From assembly GCA_009760855.2 (NCBI GenBank), contig WPIO01000126.1, forward strand, positions 287,001 to 351,000: DNA of 64,000 nt, written 5' to 3'. This document shows, piece after piece, positions 10,529 to 21,212 of the stretch. The stretch's first letter is position 1. The number at the start of each line of letters is the position of its first letter. Position numbers and translations under genes: made by a program. This DNA comes from Cristatella mucedo. Its lineage: Eukaryota > Bryozoa > Phylactolaemata > Cristatellidae. Under the pieces are notes generated by a model. The model did not search any database. It was not told the origin of the DNA and saw nothing but the letters and a program-made list of their open reading frames with translations.

Positions 10529-13307
10529 CAGAGAGAGAGAGAGAGAGACGTACCCGACAATAAAAGAGTGTCAAGTACGTAATTCCGCTTGCCGGCCAGA
10601 TGCATTCCAGTCAATGCATCGAACTAGCCGTCGACATTTATGCTGTATAGTGCATACTGCACAGCTATACTGTATAGCACTGCGAAGGACATTACTATTA
10701 TACGTGCTGTCTGTAGCGCCACCGCCAACAAAATCAGATGCATTGTAATCTTTGAAGTGTGACGTGTGCGGAGCCTGTTTGGCAAAAATGCGAAGAGCTG
10801 AGCATTTGCAGGTCAAATTATTCTCCGCCAAGCGCCATATCACTACCCATCAAGTAGCTGTGAGCTACGTAAGAATCTCAAGGGTCAATGCATATGACAG
10901 AAGATAAGACTTATCAGCAATAGGTGGTGGGTGTGCGTGCATAGCTAACGACCAAATCTCCAAGCGAAATATTGTTCAAGGATATGTTTGCCTTAAAACT
11001 ACATGCGCTTTTGGGGAAGCATTGAAACTTTAGCTCGCAGAATGACGGAACTTACTGCTAACGGCCACTAGTCACACACAAAAACATTTAGAAGCAGCAG
11101 CAGTAGTACAGCGAGCAATATATTTACAGCCCAGGACGATGGTAAAAGCTGGTCGCTTGAATCTGATAGTGCTACTACGTTTTCTCACAGATAACTTACC
11201 TGAGCAGTTCAGCCAGAACGAAAATTGAGCTATTCGTGAAACTGAATACATGCGACTGACGCCATTCACATGAGATAACACAACGAAAGTTCACGTCTGA
11301 ATCAGTTCTTTCTCACTCAAATGAAATTGGCTATGATGAAATCTTTGTTACCGTAGCGGCAGCGACGGATAGAATGCGAGCTGCAAGATCGTATCGGTGG
11401 GTGCTCAAAGATAGTACGCTTAGTGCAAGTTCACGGTCGCGTAACGAGAATCGCCAGAAGGTCGCGTTGGCTTCGTAGCCACAACTCAAAAGAATTGATG
11501 TGATGATGAACTGACAGATCAATGTCGTTCAGCTCAGTTCATAATTGCAACGCAGCTAGAGAGTTCAGTATCAACCATTTTTGTAGACCTGAGAATCTGT
11601 TCGAATAGTTCACTTCAATTAGTCTTGACGAGGCGTCTCAGCACATACTTCTCACATTGAGGCCACGCAGCCAATCGGTGACATACAGCACCTTTGAATG
11701 CCATAACTAGTTGACTCGTCGTGACAGTCAAAGATCAAAAGTAAGTCAACTTGAGCAAGCTATCTCTAAAAAGCGATAAGGGAAGCTTATAACAAGACTT
11801 AATCTCAGTTGGCGGTAGACTGTTCGCTCAAGTATGATTGACTTTAATCACTTGAATACAGGCAAGCTGAAAACGTGTCCATTTTGTTGAGGGTCTTTTA
11901 TGTGACACCATCGAGTAAGAATGAGCCATCGCTCATAACTTAGTCAAAGGCCTACAAATTAAATCACATTAGCAAGCACAGCAAGCTGTGTTACTGGAGC
12001 TATGCTTGTTGACGTTGACTATGCCACCACTAACCATTCGCTCATGCTTCCTTTGCAGCAACTGTAAAGTACCTAGAAAGAGATTGGGTTTTTCTGAGGG
12101 CCCTATAACAAATATATTATTATTTTTAACCTACTTAAATAACCTGCATTATAAACTTCTAAAATGAAAGTTGAACTTTGAACTGACTGCATTCAGTCTG
12201 CAAACTGATGGGATCAGAAATCTCAGTGATACGTTTGAAGAAGCACTCCGCTGCCTAAAACCCCTCAGATCACTTTGTTTCTCAAGAAAAGTGTGGATGT
12301 TAGACGGAGTTTTTCTAAAATAAAATCGTGTAGCAATTAATATGCCGTCGACGAGGGTACTACCTCGTTTTAAAAGCACCGATTATTTTAATGTACATCT
12401 TAATATCGACGATGCAAGCTTCCGAATAGTGAGCGCTCTTATTTTAACAGTATCTTAACCAAGCTCTGATGGTTTGAGCACACAGCAAGCATAAAAAAGC
12501 AGCGGCATATTCCTCAACATAAGCACGGCGCTTGTGCCGAGGAATGTGCACAGCTACGCACATCGGTGAACTATTTGTAGAAGTCTATCCGGCAGTCAGT
12601 CTGGCGTCGTCACTGTAACCCAACCACGGATCGTGTCAATTCGTCGGCGTCTGCTCACGTAGTCTGCCTTCGTTCCATACTATTTGACCGTAGCCGCAGC
12701 GCGCTGGGTGGGCTCGCTACGCGACGCGACTCCCTTGTCGCGGGGCTGCGTCCTGCGATCTCCTTCGGCCGCCGCTCAGTGCCAGCCGGCGGAGCTGTGG
12801 CAGCCTCGCCGAGGCAGATGACGCGCAGTTTGCAGGCGCCGATGCATCGCTGGCGTCGACACTCGAACGAGAGCTCGCAGTTCGCGCCTGGACGAGTCTC
12901 TTCCCCCGCCCCTGTCCGCACCCCTCAGCCGCCACTCCACCCACCGCCGCTTCAAGGACAGCTCGTCGAACTGCCAGCTGACTACGAATGGTGGTCGCCA
13001 GGCGGTGCGCGAGCGGGGCGAAAGAGTCGCTCGGGACGCGGACGCCGATAGCACAGCAGGCGGCGAGGAACGCGCAGGAGCCGCTCTATCAGCCGCCGCA
13101 GAGAGGCCGACATGGCGGCCGATCGATGCGGCGGCGGCGGCAGGGGGGGGCGGCAGGATTCGCTCAACTCGGCCGGCGGCTGCGAGCGGGAGTGCAAACC
13201 ACGCCAGCGCGACCGCCAATTCGCGGTGGGGAGAGCGCGCCATTACCTGCGAGGCTCAGATAAGCCAAAGAGGCCAGACTCAGAAGCAGCAACATTGAGC
13301 GAGCCAT
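6279..13307 (-). CDS. Ferritin B, secreted H-type ferritin subunit (four exons)
   Basis: Coding exons on the minus strand: 13307-13247 (61 nt), 9905-9661 (245), 6983-6864 (120) and 6422-6279 (144, stop TGA). All introns are GT-AG with phases 1, 0, 0. They join into a 189-residue protein. Exon 1 is a signal peptide (MARSMLLLLSLASLAYLSLA), so the subunit should enter the secretory pathway. The rest is a ferritin four-helix bundle that oxidises Fe(II) and stores Fe(III). Ferroxidase ligands are all present: E43, Y50, E77-E78, H81 (EEREH), E123 and Q155 (FLNEQVES), so it is an active H type. N-W-T at about 108 is a possible N-glycosylation site. Introns hold an L2 fragment, (TC)n, (GA)n and a GACAGA-rich array. 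The start was chosen as the ATG that opens the signal peptide with a matching phase-1 donor. The family is sure; the exact mature N-terminus is not. Confidence 0.93.
6508..6815 (+). repeat. Imperfect GACAGA-type microsatellite array
   Basis: About 300 bp of degenerate 'agacagacag / agacggacag' units in intron 3 of ferritin B, between its last two exons. It makes long meaningless frames on both strands (RQTETDRD-like and SLSVSVCL-like peptides). Confidence 0.9.
7212..7570 (-). mobile_element. L2-like LINE 3' fragment split by a (TC)n tract
   Basis: Minus-strand L2 3' region in intron 2 of ferritin B. The 3' end ('aataatagtacatttgtatagtgccctcgg') is followed by a (TC)n/(TATC)n tract at about 7251-7385 and then the upstream L2 part ('ggtggtacgttgcttagcc...ggctggagccaaagaataaag'). 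The dinucleotide tract probably grew from the 'aatctctttctagg' segment of L2. Confidence 0.75.
8570..8700 (-). repeat. Degenerate tRNA-derived SINE
   Basis: The minus-strand copy has 'accaccacagaactcgagcccgcgacctggtcgtgaagagcgagc' on the plus strand, the reverse of the SINE box B and its flanks, with the 'gtcaccgcttgcagtgaccattaaagg' block beside it. It lies in an intron of ferritin B. Confidence 0.5.
9180..9257. repeat. (GA)n microsatellite
   Basis: A GA tract of about 78 bp with a few GAAAGA interruptions, directly next to the (TAA)n end of an L2 fragment in intron 2 of ferritin B. Confidence 0.95.
9258..9435 (-). mobile_element. 5'-truncated L2-like LINE, 3' end
   Basis: Starts with (TAA)n, then 'aaagcgccctcagagaacttaatctctttctaggcgctttacatttgctgcaaag', the reverse of the L2 3' terminus repeated across the window. 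It ends about 225 bp from exon 2 of ferritin B, inside intron 2. Confidence 0.85.
10457..10549. repeat. (GA)n microsatellite
   Basis: A GA tract of about 90 bp with one GGTC interruption, in intron 1 of ferritin B. Confidence 0.95.
10550..11985. other. Intron 1 of ferritin B, no further gene seen
   Basis: Lies between exon 2 (ends 9905) and exon 1 (starts 13247) of the minus-strand ferritin. Neither strand shows an exon-like frame with good splice sites. Confidence 0.5.
11990..12125 (+). mobile_element. L2-like LINE 3' end
   Basis: Plus-strand copy of the L2 terminus: 'ccaccactaaccattcgctcatgcttcctttgcagcaactgtaaag...gattgggtttttctgagggccctata' and an ATT-rich tail. It lies in intron 1 of ferritin B. 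Confidence 0.8.
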
Positions 13308-13670
13308 GAGAAGAACGTCGCTTCCACGACCGACCGAGGCTTCAAATGAGCTGGCAACGCTGCGGTCTGGGACCAAAGTACGAAGAACGAGGGGCAAGAG
13401 AGTGGCGGCTCAGATCTCGACCTTTGACCGTTGACCGTGGCGTCGCAATTCAATACCGGCCTTGTTTGCTTGTCCGGAACTGCTCTCTGAGGAATGGCCG
13501 CCTGCTGCAGGCTGCAGACCGGCGTTCTCTCAAAAATTAAAGAAGACAGCATTTCTCAGCTTACTTAATTTCCCTGCGTAGCCTGTAGAACAGTCAGGCA
13601 CAGCAGTTTCTGTGAATTTTGCTTCAGGCCATGCTGTTACTGCAGAAAAACGAAGAACTGCCTCTTACGT

Positions 13671-13722
13671 ACTACCTAGGCGATCGCCTACGATCGCCTA
13701 CGTTACTACCTAGGCGATCGCC
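13671..13722. repeat. Direct repeat carrying GCGATCGC palindromes
   Basis: The 18-mer ACTACCTAGGCGATCGCC occurs at 13671-13688 and exactly again at 13705-13722, with a partial third unit ('tacgatcgcc') between. It lies between the two divergent ferritin genes, roughly 365-415 bp upstream of the ferritin B start. Confidence 0.85.
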
Positions 13723-14181
13723 AGGGAGACCACTCTCGCGCGCGCACCGCTCCGCTATGAGTGACGAGCGATGCCCGTCGCGACCCCGGGGACACTGAGC
13801 ACTTTCGCCGACGCGCACGCCGCGCAGCGAGCAGGCCTGTGCGAGCGACGGTGGAGCTGCTGGTAGATGCGTGCACGCTCTACGACCCTAACCAAAATCG
13901 GCTAGCGATAAACGAGGGACGAACAGATTGGATCCTTATATCTACTTCTTCACGAGCACCCGAAAAATCCGAGCGCAGCCCAACTGGCAATAGCTTCTAG
14001 CGGAGGTGGGTACCGGCGCGAGTGACGCTTGCTGCCGGGACGTTAGGAGTTGCGCCGGGCTCCAGCGGCCGGTCAGCAAAACCGGGTAAAGCGTAATTGC
14101 CACCTGCCCCGAGTGGACGCCGCGGCTTGAGGTGAAAGGTCGCGAGCATCCGCCCACCGACCAGCGGATCGCTTGGAGTAT

Positions 14182-14210
14182 CGATAGCGCAGTAATCTGC
14201 GGCGCTATCG
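14182..14210. promoter_or_regulatory. 9-bp perfect inverted repeat upstream of first-exon copy 1
   Basis: CGATAGCGC at 14182-14190 and its exact reverse complement at 14202-14210 enclose an 11-nt loop, 127 bp before the ATG at 14337. In the second duplication unit the corresponding sequence (around 14880-14905) has lost the symmetry. It could be an operator-like site or an RNA hairpin if transcribed. Confidence 0.5.
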
Positions 14211-14336
14211 CGACCCTTGTACTTTAGTACCTCGCGCGCGCCGCCGAGTAGGTCCTACTTGCGACCAACAGTCCGCGCTGCCGCACGCAGCCCGTCGGTC
14301 ATTCCTCTTGTCGCTGTGCCAAGACAGAGGCGCGCG

Positions 14337-14427
14337 ATGGCGAGCTTCGCGCCGCTAGGGGTCGCTCTCGTTGTGCTGCTGGCCGTCGTCGCTCGGTCGG
14401 CATCGTCAACGGGCGAAGATGAATTCG
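14337..14427 (+). CDS. Ferritin A alternative first exon (upstream copy)
   Basis: This 91-nt exon encodes 30 residues plus one base: a signal peptide MASFAPLGVALVVLLAVVAR followed by SASSTGEDEF, ending at a GTAACT donor in phase 1. It is nearly the same as the exon at 15030-15120, from which it differs at two residues. Splicing to ferritin A exon 2 at 16223 would keep the frame. It may be a second promoter with its own first exon, or an unused relic of the duplication. Confidence 0.6.
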
Positions 14428-15029
14428 GTAACTACAGCGCCGTGCACGCCGCTTCGCGACGAGCGACACCCGTCGCGACCCGAGCGACACTTTCGCTGAT
14501 ACGCACGCTGCGCCGAGCCGCGAGCGGGCCTCTGCTGGCGACGGCGGAGCTGCTGGTAGATGCGTGCACGCTCTACGACCCTAACCGAAATCGGCTAGCG
14601 ATAAACGAGGGACGAACAGATTGGATCCTTATATCTACTTCCTCACGAACGCCCGAATAATCCGAGCGCAGCCCAGCTGGCAATTGCTTCTATCTGAGGC
14701 GGGCACCGGCCCGAGCGACGCTAGCTGCCGGAACGTTAAGAGTTGCGCCGGGCTCCAGCGGCCGGTCGGCAAAACCGGTTACAAGCTTAATTGCCACCGG
14801 CGCCGGGCGGACGCCGCCAGCTTGAGGTGAAAGGTCGCAGGCATCCACCAACTGGCCCGGGTCTTCCTCATGAGTATCAATGACGCGGTAACCTGCGGCG
14901 CTCTCGAGACCGTTGCACTTTGCACCTCGCGCGCGGTCCCGTAGCTCCTACTTGTGACCGACAGTCCGCGCTGCCGCACGCAGCCCGTCGGCCATTCCTC
15001 TCATCGCTGAGCCTAGACAGAGACGCGCG

Positions 15030-15138
15030 ATGGCGAGCTTCGCGCCGCTAGGGGTCGCTCTCGTTGTGCTGCTGGCCGTCGCCGCTCGGTCAGCAACGTC
15101 AACGGGCGAAGATGAATTCGGTAACTACAACGCCGGCT

Positions 15139-15175
<37 letters not shown>

Positions 15176-17978
15176 CCTTTCCAGCTAGCGCGCGTCACGC
15201 AATGGCGGAGGCGCGCCGACGAGGGAGCGCGCGCGAGTGCCAAGCTCAACAAAACGCTGGCAACGTCGGAGGGCGCGTGGGGCGGGCTCGTCGACGGCTG
15301 TTTCCAGACATCTTTAGTCTGCCGCCGCTTCTGCCCGTCGTCACTGCCGCACCGCGACCGGTCCATCCGGGTCCGTCCGCGTTACCACCCGTGCGCCGCC
15401 AGCTTCTGACGCATTCGCCTCGCTCCGCCTCCACTAACTTGGCTTCACTCGAACTCTAACGGCACGCCATCTCGCTTAGTTCACTCAGACCGGGTGATAG
15501 TCGATGGCCGGCTGTGTTCGCGGTTAGTCCGTCAAAAGAAGCGCTATAGACGGCCCCTTCGGTGGCGTTCTTACAGGCCGTTCTTACCGGTGGCTATCGT
15601 TGTTTTTAGGCGGTCTGTTGCTCAGGTCGTGCAGTTGCTCGCTAGTTTTCTTCGCGTCCTCTCTTGATTTGTCTGTTATGGAGCTCATCCTCAATCACCG
15701 TCGTCCCGCAATTACATTAGCAAGTTTAAGTTGAATTCACATTATACTATTGCTTGTGGGCCAACTAGGGTGGTCATGATAATGCAGACCGTCATCGTGG
15801 CACCGTTTAGGTGCCTGAAAGGCGAAATTATACTATGACCGAATAGCACACCAACCTCGCGGTATTAAAACGTGAGAGTGACCACTGGCGATATTAACAT
15901 GCTGCTTGCCCCTTGTGTATTTCATGCATCCTGCTGGACGTCTTCGGGCGACGCCAAACGAGGAATATGCCGTGTATAGTGTAGTGCATCTGCTCTTTAT
16001 GGCTGCAGAATCAGTGCATTTACGCTTGTGATGCCTATGCTGCCTGACTTCATCAAATGCAGCCGTCCATCGGCCAAGCAGAGCCTGCAGAATGGAGCAG
16101 TACACTGGCACGGCCGAAGCCCCAGAATGCAGCAGTACGCAGACTAGGACACGGCCCGTTAGCCAAGTAAAAGCTCGTTGCTTTTCTGACCGTGCACGCT
16201 CGCGATTGGTTTTGTATTGCAGGTTGCTCGGGTTCGCTGGCCTGTCAGAATCTTAGGAAAGTCTGCCACGACGATTTGAACAGGCAGATACGGGCTGAGC
16301 TAAATGCTAGCTACACCTACATGTCGATGGGCACTCATTTCCTGCATGATCAGCTAGCACTCAAGGGCTTTTCTAAGTTCTTCTTCAAAGCCTCGGGAGA
16401 GGAGAGAGAGCACGCTCTCAAGATGATCGAGTACCTGACCGAGCGAGGTGGTCACGTAAAATTCTACGGCATCGATGTAAGTAGCAGCGAGTCACGTGCT
16501 AATACTGGCAGCAAACAAAGTGGACAGCTACCGCCGGTCTAACGATTGGCCTGCATTACCTATGAACTATGACCTACGCCTCGTTCTTTCTTTTATTTTC
16601 TTGATCAGCCACCACCCATGAGAAAGTGGGCAACTGGATTGGCCGCCTTGGAATCAGCATTGTCGCTAGAGAAGGAAGTGAACGCACAGCTTTTGCAGCT
16701 GCACACAACCTGCGAGGGTGATCCCACCGTGAGTCTTATCAGCATTTGCAGCTCCGGTTCTCCATTGAAACACTATCGCATTTATGCAAGCCACCTTTAT
16801 TGTGCCAAACCTAAGACCGTAATCACATCGAAACATGAAGCTATAATTAGCATAAAGGCACCGCATTATGGGATAATAAAATCAATAACACTTGCGTATA
16901 GTCCCCTTAAAGAGCTAGACCTCTTTCTGTGCACTTTTCGTTTGCATGCTATAAAGGAAGCATGTCAATATGGTTAGTGATACAATGTAGAGTCAGCACG
17001 AGCAATTAGAACAGAGAACAATTTACATGGACCCAGCCAATTCTATTAGGAACAGGTGCGTTTTAGCTTCTGCTTACGGGTCCTCATGTTAGGGGATGCC
17101 ACTGGACGTCAGTTAGGAGTGGGCTTCAAGCTTTGAGAGCTGGCGAACTAAAGGCCGCGTCTCGAAAGAATTTGAGGTCGGTTCAAGGTACAGCTAAACG
17201 ACTTGAGTCAGAATAGTGGGTGGTACGATGCCTAGCCTGATTGGGGGAATAGCTCTGGTAGGTGAGCTGGAGCCAGAGAATGAAGGGACCAACAAGTGAG
17301 TGGCAGGCAGAACCTTGAAGTCAATCCCTTGCTCGATGGGGAGCCACTGCAGATCGGCGAAAAGTGATGTAAATGTGTCAGCAGCAACTCCCACGATCAA
17401 CAGGCCTTGCTGTAGAGTTGTGCATCAACTGTAAGCTACTTACTATTGCACGGACTCGAAGACCTGCAAGCAGTGAGTTATACAAGTCGAGAAGGAATGT
17501 GACCCATGCGTGGACCATCAGTTGGCTGGAGTATCCCTGTGTACGCAGGCCCTAGTTTGTGCAATGCAATAGAGCTTAAAGTAGCCAAAGTTGACTTTGA
17601 AGCTGATGTGGCCATATATTGAAAGGTCTCTTTAGAACAGGATACCTATATTTCGCGAAGGACCTACGAGAGATGTAATAGCAGAGCCCATTGTTAAGGG
17701 CACAGGTTCTCCAATTTCCCAGTCCCGGCCATCTCAAAGCTAATATTGTCGTTCTGGTTCAACTGGCCCATGATGTACGCTGTTACTCAGCAACAGCTTT
17801 CGCGAACTTAAGCGTCTCTCCGTCTGCGTTGCAGATGCAAGACTTCCTGGAGGGTAACTTCTTGAATGAGCAAGTCGAGTCGATCAAGCAGCTGGCCGAC
17901 CATGTCAGCCGTCTTAAGCGGCTGCATCGCGCTGGATCTGAGGCACTGGGAGAGTACTTGTACGACAAGGACCTCTAG
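15030..17978 (+). CDS. Ferritin A, secreted H-type ferritin subunit (four exons)
   Basis: Coding exons: 15030-15120 (91 nt; alternative copy at 14337-14427), 16223-16476 (254), 16609-16728 (120) and 17835-17978 (144, stop TAG). Introns are GT-AG, phases 1, 0, 0. The product is 202 residues. Residues 1-20 form a hydrophobic signal peptide, then a short acidic linker (TGEDEF) and a Cys-containing N-terminal stretch (C32, C38, C45) ahead of the four-helix ferritin bundle. The ferroxidase set is complete: E56, Y63, E90-E91, H94, E136 and Q168. An N-A-S sequon at about 58 could be glycosylated. It should assemble with other secreted ferritin chains to oxidise, store or export iron through the secretory route. 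Intron 3 holds a minus-strand L2 fragment. The first 'ggtaac' after the signal exon is the only donor that keeps phase. Confidence 0.94.
16870..17725 (-). mobile_element. L2-like LINE 3' fragment in ferritin A intron 3
   Basis: Minus-strand L2 with a degraded 3' terminus at the left ('aagagctagacctctttctgtgcacttttcgtttgcatgc') and more upstream sequence to the right ('ggtggtacgatgcctagcctgattggggg', 'gagctggagccagagaatgaagggacc'), up to the block preceding the RT end. It fills most of intron 3 (16729-17834). Confidence 0.8.
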
Positions 17979-18779
17979 AGCACTACAGAAGCCGCCCGCA
18001 AAGATGCCAAAATGTCTACTGCAGCGAACGGCTATCCATTGCTTTAGGCATCCAGTCTATTATTCTTGCATAATTTTTTCTGAAAACTCTGCTAGTTTTG
18101 ATTGCTGCACGAGCAAGGCTTTGAGAAGGGCGGTCGCCATTGTATCGAGGTCATTGTTGCGAAAACCAAAGATGGCTTCTTTTGCGAATTCGTGTAATCG
18201 ATTTGCTTGCGACGTACGACTTTTCACCACAGTATTTTGTATTTGGGGAGATGTGGCACTGAAGTTTTTCGCAGTCTGTGGCTTCAAGAAACAAGTGTAT
18301 GAACCAGCGCGGCATAACAGCCGAACAGCAAGGGTCCACGTTGACTTATTACCATGCTCTGAATCAGCAGCTGCATTATTGCTGATCAGAGCAAATCTTC
18401 TTCCGAGACCTCGACCCGTAAAGTGCCGACAACGGAGTGTCGTGCAGTGCAGGACGTTGGCTTATATCATTGATTGTCGCTATAATTCAATAGAGAATAA
18501 TTTAGCATGAATGTGTCGTTCAGTGGCTACTGTCCACTTAGCTCACAGCTCAACTTTTCGGTTAAGGATCCCGCTAATGCATACCAAAACGTTGTGCTTA
18601 CCTGTGAGATTTGTATCGCTCACGTGCCAAAGACCACCTGCTCCGCACTACGGTGTCTCTACAGGCAGAGCATTCTGAGATGTCTGAACCTGGCTGTACG
18701 CGGTCAAGCTTCTTCGAAGCCCTCCTTTACCTCAGATTTTTCTGATCTCATTTTAAATCTGTTTGCGATAAATTGATCT
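17979..18779. other. 3' flank of ferritin A, no further gene seen
   Basis: Follows the ferritin A stop codon and includes its 3' UTR. I see no exact AATAAA close to the stop. The 645-nt frame covering the last exon of A is a shadow frame. Confidence 0.5.
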
Positions 18780-20304
18780 TCCTCGCGATAGACGATTTAA
18801 ATATTAGTTTCGATAACTTATACAACGCCTCAAGCCGAATTTCGCTCCCAGACACGTGACTCATTCGCTGACTCATTTTTCTCTTGTGGCTCAAATGAAT
18901 CACCCTACTCACATCAAAGATTACACATTCGACCAAATTTTCTCCTATAGCTGTATGATATCGTCACCTGGTATTACCGAATTCTGCGGCGTGCGGATCT
19001 CATTCACCGACAGTGTGTGGTCTCTCCCACATGTAAAGTCACGTTAAAGTCGTGAAACCTCAAGACCCTTGACATCGATGCTTTCGGCTCGAGAATCTCC
19101 TCTTCGCCCCTGCTGCTCAATCCTCCTTCCGACCTGTCATCATCGGTTGAATGCTATAACACGACACTAGCTGATATGCTCGACGAGTTTGCACCTGTGA
19201 CTATTGGCGAACTATGAGCCCTCATCCAGATGGCCTACGGTTTACCACAGACACTAAACAAGCTAGATCTACTAAGCGCAAGCTTGAAAAAGAGTGACAG
19301 TCTATCGACAGGCATTCGAGGACTACTGTAGATTGTACCAATCGATCCTAGCAAAGGCTAAGACTAGCTTCTATAAAAAAAATATTGCTAAATCACCGGT
19401 GCACAATCCAAAAATGCTGGTGTCTACTATCAACCATCTCCTTAATCGCTGCCAGGTTGGTTTCTTACCTAGCGATCCTTATGGCGATCTAGCTTTTCTA
19501 GCTCTTTTCTAGCTCTTTCTAGCTTCTTTGTCAGCAAGATAGAAAGATCAGGCAGTCCATCACTGGGGTGGCAGCATCCCCTCTGGACTCACGTCTCTCT
19601 ATTACGTGCAGCACCTCGATGTCTACATTCAAGGAAGCCACGAGTGACATCATCCTGAAATTCATATCCTAACCAAAGAAGACTAGTCCTCTAAACCCTA
19701 TACTCGCTGTCATAGTTATACAATGCTCAGATATGCTGCTGTCATGCATAACCAACATAGTAAAAATGTCCTTAGCTTCAGGTGAGGTCTCAGCACCTTT
19801 CAAAAGGCTGTAGTCAGGCCACTACTCCAGAAAGCAATACTAGACCAAGAGAATTTGGGCAACTTTCGCCCAGCCTGCCTTCCACCGTTCCTGTCGAAGA
19901 CACTAAAACGAGTCGTGGTAGACCAGCTGAACTCATAAATTGAAACTTCAAGCCTTGCTACTATGTACCATGCCAATTTTAGAGCTAATTTCTCCACAGA
20001 GTCAGCATTGCTTTGCGCTTATAACAACCTTTTCAGAAATTCAGACTTAAGTGGTAGAGGCTCTCTGCTTATTTTTCCTATTTATTTTTCTTATTTTCGA
20101 TCTTTTGGCAGTTTTTGGTACCAATTACCAAATCGAGCGCCCCTCATCTCATCGAGACATCACTGGCACTTCACTACAACTGCTAAGTCATATCTCACTG
20201 GGAGACTCCAAAGTGTTGATGTGAACAGAAAAAAATTATCCCAGAAACCACTGAAGTACGGGTTGCCTCAGGCTTTTTGCTTGGCTCACTTCTCTTCACA
20301 GTAT

Positions 20305-20307
<3 letters not shown>

Positions 20308-20376
<69 letters not shown>

Positions 20377-20425
20377 TCTCTCTCTCTCACTCACTCACTC
20401 CCCTCTCTCTCCCTCTCTCTCTTGT
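20308..20425. repeat. (CT)n microsatellite
   Basis: About 118 bp of CT with a few ACTC and CCCT interruptions, inside the RT region of the older LINE. Confidence 0.95.
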
Positions 20426-20636
20426 CGATGTGATCGCCAAGCACAATATAGGCTTTCACTTCAAAGCAGATGACACTTAGCTGTATCTATGCTGTGATCG
20501 AGGACACTTAGCTGTATCTATGCTGTGATCCCTCCCAGCGCTGTAGAACGTCGAATCCTCTCAGCTCCCTTGCTGTATGTATTGCGGACATCCGTATGTG
20601 AATGGCAGTAAACTTTCTCAAATTAAATGACGATAA

Positions 20637-21212
20637 TAATAATAATAATGCTCTTGATAAAGCGCCCTCAGAGAACTTAATCTGTCTCTAGGCACTTTAC
20701 GTTTGCTGCAAAGGGAAACGCGATTGAATGGTGAGTAATATCATGCTTGATAAACAAAAGAAATGAATAACATGGTTAGGGGTGGCATGCACAGGGTCAG
20801 CATGCAAATGTGTTAGTGGCAGCATGCACAGTGTCAGCACGTGAAGCAAGCACATGAAGGACAAATCACAGGGACCCACTAAATGCTGTCCTAAATAGGT
20901 GTGTTTTTAAGTTATTTTTAAATGTGGTCAGGTCAGGGGATGTTCTGACGCAGATCGGGAGGGGAGTTCCAGGCTTTGCGAGCATAAGAACTAAATGCAC
21001 GGCCTCCAAAGGATTTGAGGTTTGTACGAGGTATTTGTAGACCGTTAGATTCCGAAAAGCGGGTGGTACGATGCTTGGTCTGATGGGGGAGTATATCTGA
21101 GAGATAGGCTGGAGCCAAGGAATGAAGTGACCTAAAAGTGAGCGACAAAACCTTGAAGTCGATCCATTGCTTGACTGTTAGTCAGTGCAGGTTGTCGAGA
21201 AGTATTAACGTA
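20637..21212 (-). mobile_element. 5'-truncated L2-like LINE nested in an older LINE, with 13-bp target-site duplication
   Basis: A minus-strand insertion of 576 bp starting with (AAT)n and the standard L2 3' end. It is flanked by exact direct repeats TAAATGACGATAA at 20624-20636 and 21213-21225. The flanking LINE sequence is continuous when the insert is removed. Tail, truncation and target-site duplication all fit target-primed reverse transcription. Confidence 0.88.

Larger units (their letters stand above)
13308..14336. promoter_or_regulatory. CpG-rich bidirectional promoter interval between ferritins B and A
   Basis: The start codons of ferritin B (13307, minus) and of the first ferritin A first-exon copy (14337, plus) face away from each other across about 1 kb. 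DNA from about 12.64 to 15.47 kb is visibly GC- and CpG-rich, unlike the AT-rich surroundings. A repeated 18-mer containing the palindrome GCGATCGC sits at 13671-13688 and 13705-13722. I see no canonical TATA box. No CAGTGN loop with a C bulge was found near either start, so there is no evident iron-responsive element, as is common for secreted ferritins. Promoter function is inferred from layout. Confidence 0.5.
13757..15140 (+). repeat. Tandem duplication of about 692 bp containing the ferritin A promoter and first exon
   Basis: Two adjacent units of about 692-693 bp (about 13757-14448 and 14449-15140) are clearly homologous. Landmarks with this spacing are 'tggtagatgcgtgcacgctc' at 13861 and 14553, and the first-exon ATG at 14337 and 15030. 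Each unit holds upstream GC-rich DNA and a signal-peptide exon with its donor site. The copies differ by scattered substitutions and small indels, so the event is not recent. Confidence 0.9.

Noticed and set aside
13308-15029. Iron-responsive element in ferritin 5' regions
   Set aside because: I looked for a CAGTGN loop with paired flanks and a bulged C near all three starts. The only CAGTG near gene B (minus strand, at 13789) has no pairing stem.
17866-18510. A 214-residue plus frame overlapping the last exon of ferritin A
   Set aside because: Out of frame with the clear ferritin exon, and its sequence has no protein-like features.
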